From assembly GCF_014839805.1 (NCBI RefSeq), contig NC_051141.1:14144777-14208776 (forward strand): a stretch of DNA of 64,000 nucleotides, read 5' to 3'. The stretch comes from Manduca sexta (taxonomy: Eukaryota; Arthropoda; Insecta; Lepidoptera; Sphingidae). Positions 61,624 through 64,000 of this stretch are shown piece by piece; within the stretch, counting starts at the first letter, position 1, and each line of letters starts with the position of its first letter. Under the pieces are notes generated by a model, which saw only the letters and a program-made list of their open reading frames with translations, did no database searches and was not told the origin of the DNA. A program made the translations under genes and the position numbers.

Positions 61624-62518
61624 GGCTATTAGTTGAGTACTTAGATAGGCCCGTAAGTAGTTTCAGCCCAGGGTCCCACAAATTCTAGATCCGTCCCTGC
61701 ATTCAGTGGTTCATGCGTTAACTTCTCACAAATATCCTTACGCATTTCCAAAATGATATTTTTATATTAGCCGGATTTTGAGATTTTCATACACCAATAA
61801 TTAGTCCAGTGCATTAAAAACACTACTATAAATAGAATACAATTATTAACATATTTGTTGATATTAAACCGTGTTTCATTATACATATTGTAATGTAATT
61901 ATCCCATCTCCCATTACGTAGAACACAAATTTCAAACAAATCGAGATTCGTTGATTTAAATCATCTCTTAGAAAGAAAATTTACGATATCAAACTTTACA
62001 CCTACGGTAGTACTAAAGTTCTATTATCCATTATTATTCAGTATCATTTAGTCACCGTTAAAATCCCTACAAGTTACTCGACTTCTTAACAATCTGAAGC
62101 ACTGAGATATTGTCCTGCAACTCGAAGTTAGAAGAGGGAATTATGCGACAATATAAAAGTAACCCGGTTCGTGGCTATTGTTAGATAAAACGAATGGAGA
62201 TGAGTCGAAAGTTTCACAATTAGTTTAGTCCATATACTTTCCGAAAAGGCAGCACGAAAGCAGATACCAGTATCAATCCAACTTTTGTATTATAAGCCAA
62301 CTTATGATGTGGCAAGAGTAGGTATATCAAATATGGGTACGACCAATAACGTGTCATAAAAACATCTTAGAGCTAAGATGTTTTTATTACATAGATACAT
62401 TGTCCGAGCTCAATACTGACAAGACGAAAGTAAGGTAATTGCCCGACATTCACTTAGTCAACCTCCAACCACTGTCGCCGCTAGTCGGCTTACTAACTTT
62501 TGTATTTTTAGAAATAAA
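61624..62518. other. Start of contig 4: nothing recognised
   Basis: AT-rich unique sequence with one stem-loop at 62358-62385 and no gene or repeat that I can identify. It presumably includes the promoter of the THAP exon at 62519. Confidence 0.5.
62358..62385. repeat. Stem-loop: 12-13-bp arms, 3-4-base loop
   Basis: AAAAACATCTTAG then AGC then TAAGATGTTTTT pair almost completely. The function is unknown; the T-run on one arm could resemble a terminator, but this is a eukaryotic context. Confidence 0.5.
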
Positions 62519-62592
62519 ATGCCTTCCTGTGTTTTTAGACGATGTACAAATTATACTCCAACTGTGAATGAAAAAAACGTTCCATTTCATAC
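62519..62592 (+). CDS. First exon of a second THAP-domain gene, partial
   Basis: It reads MPSCVFRRCTNYTPTVNEKN, VPFH, then a phase-2 donor (AC|GTTAGT). C-x4-C at residues 4 and 9 and the aromatic-His before the splice site match a THAP N-terminus. The intron falls at the same place and phase as in the THAP gene at 39446. The next exon is not visible before the window end; the dispersed repeat at 62751 would lie in the intron. Confidence 0.6.
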
Positions 62593-62750
62593 GTTAGTAA
62601 TAAGTATACACTATTTAACTTATTTAACTAATAAATGCATTTTATTCGACCGTCATGGCGACGGCGGTCGACGCTCGGGCCCATTCGGATATACTCGGGC
62701 TCACTCGGCCCGTATCAATGCGAGCCGCTTGGGCTGTGACTATAGTAAAC

Positions 62751-63515
62751 TAGCTTTTGCCCGCGGCTCCGCTCGCGTTATAAAGTTTTTCGGGATAAAG
62801 TATTCCGTTATAAAAGTCACGGTATATATTTTCCCGGGAGCCTATGTTCTTCCCAGGGTCTCAAACTGTCTCCATACCAAATTTCATCTTAATACGTTGG
62901 GTAGTTTTTGAGTTTAACACGTCCAGGCAAACGGATGCAGCGGGGGACTTTGTTTTATAATATATTTTTGTAGAACTTTTTAAGAGGAACAATCCCGTCA
63001 TACATCATTGTTGCATAACTTTAACCGTTTACGCAGCGCACGCAACGGAAGCTCTCAAAACTAATAAATTTTCTCCGTTTTTGCAACATGTTTCATTACT
63101 GCTCCGCGCCTATTGGTCATAATGTGATGATATGTCTATAGCACTCCACGAACAAAGAGCTATCCAACACAAAAAGAATTTTTCAGATCGAACCAATAGT
63201 TCCTGAGATTAGCCATTACTGCTCCGCTCCTATTGGTCATAGCGTGATGATATATAGCCTATAGCACTCCACGAACAAAGAGCTATCCAACACAAAAAGA
63301 TTTTTTCAGTTCGAACCGGTAGTTCCTGAGATTAGCCATTACTGCTACGCTCCTATTGGTCATAGCGTGATGATATATAGCCTATAGCACTCCACGAACA
63401 AAGGGCTATCCAACACAAAAATAATTATTCAGTTTGAACCGGTAGTTCCTGAGATTGGCGCGTTCAAACAAACAAACAAACAAACTCTTCAGCTTTATAT
63501 AATAGTATAGAAGTA
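62751..63515 (-). repeat. Long dispersed lepidopteran repeat copy
   Basis: It runs from 'ctagcttttgcccgcggctc' to 'aacaaactcttcagctttat' and includes 'ccagggtctcaaactgtctc', 'catcattgttgcataactt' and 'gcgcacgcaacggaagctct'. This family is abundant across Lepidoptera; relics of it lie in kon introns 5 and 23. Confidence 0.75.
63094..63458. repeat. Internal triplication of a ~122-bp segment
   Basis: Three consecutive units start at about 63094, 63214 and 63337, each beginning 'cattactgct-cgc-cctatt' and ending 'agttcctgagatt-g'. The second and third are more alike than either is to the first. Confidence 0.8.
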
Positions 63516-64000
63516 TAGATACTGCGCTGTTTTCATGTGCAATTTTGTTAGTGTATGACGCGTCTATTTGTAAAACGTCATTGTCTTAGAGTACAACTAC
63601 TTCAACGACCATTATGTTTGTCTAGTATATTAACTTTTAAGAATTGATCTGACACTTGGTGACCTCGTGTTATAAACAATATTACAGGCGCAATAAATGA
63701 TCAAACAATAACAAAACAGTCATGAAATAAAATTGTAAAATACTAATAATAAAATTCAATTTCATAATGCGTCTGCGGTTTAGAAGAAAATTACCTTCTC
63801 CCTTTACGCTATCATAGCAAAGAGCATCCAAGCCTTTTTTTATTAAGCTTACAAGTTAATTTAAACCTTTAGTAAGTATTTATTCCTTGGTTGCAGCCAT
63901 CCGTTGGCCTAACGACAGCGTATATGAGCTATATACCGAGACATCCAATGAGCAACTGTCAGATTAACTTGTTTTTAATTGAAGATTTTTCCTAGATCTA
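63516..64000. other. End of window: nothing recognised
   Basis: AT-rich sequence with no supported gene, repeat or RNA. Confidence 0.5.

Noticed and set aside
62358..62385. Stem-loop as a rho-independent terminator
   Set aside because: The context is eukaryotic, the stem is AT-rich, and no gene ends there.

Overview
The window is animal, almost certainly lepidopteran (moth or butterfly) genomic DNA. It is AT-rich, has split genes with GT/AG introns, and carries dispersed repeats I recognise as widespread in Lepidoptera (the 'attcccgaagggtag' tail family, the 'ctagcttttgcccgcgg' family and the 'accgactccaaaattgg' inverted-repeat family). Three runs of exactly 500 N (12857-13356, 41934-42433, 61124-61623) split it into four contigs. 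I cannot name the species.

One large gene dominates: a minus-strand orthologue of CSPG4/NG2 (Drosophila kon-tiki/perdido), a type I membrane proteoglycan of about 2,340 residues in 24 coding exons. It has a signal peptide, two laminin-G domains, a Cys-rich segment, a long series of CSPG repeats, one transmembrane helix, and a short tail ending in the PDZ ligand QYWV. Contig 2 (13357-41933) holds the whole gene, from the ATG at 38032 to the stop at 13460.

The same gene appears a second time, cut in two. Contig 1 carries exons 12-22 (527-11080) and contig 3 carries exons 1-11 (43188-56622). These are nearly identical to contig 2 apart from small, mostly homopolymer, indels. Contigs 1 and 3 join logically through a DNA transposon whose two ends lie at 11235 and 42778. 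Contig 2 lacks that transposon and shows the intact empty target site at 25508-25510. The simplest reading is two haplotypes of one locus, with the alternative haplotig (contig 2) scaffolded into a gap inside the other haplotype's transposon. Contig 1 + contig 3 is haplotype 1 and contig 2 is haplotype 2. This is not a true gene duplication.

Mobile DNA fills the introns. Haplotype 1 alone has a Harbinger-like element in intron 11 (TAA target duplication, about 26-bp terminal inverted repeats, a split Myb/SANT-like gene) and a 1.3-kb mariner of DD37D type in intron 5 (TA target, frameshifted transposase). Both haplotypes share a 3.2-kb TTAA-flanked inverted-repeat element in intron 14 containing a decayed Mutator-like transposase segment. 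Upstream of the proteoglycan gene, on the opposite strand, lies a short two-exon THAP-domain gene, then a 46-codon ORF directly after a doubled DRE-type motif (TATCGATA), a long inverted repeat and a ~135-bp tandem array. Contig 2 ends inside that array. Contig 4 (61624-64000) has a second THAP first exon and a dispersed repeat with an internal triplication.

I found no RNA genes, CRISPR arrays, operons or viral genomes.
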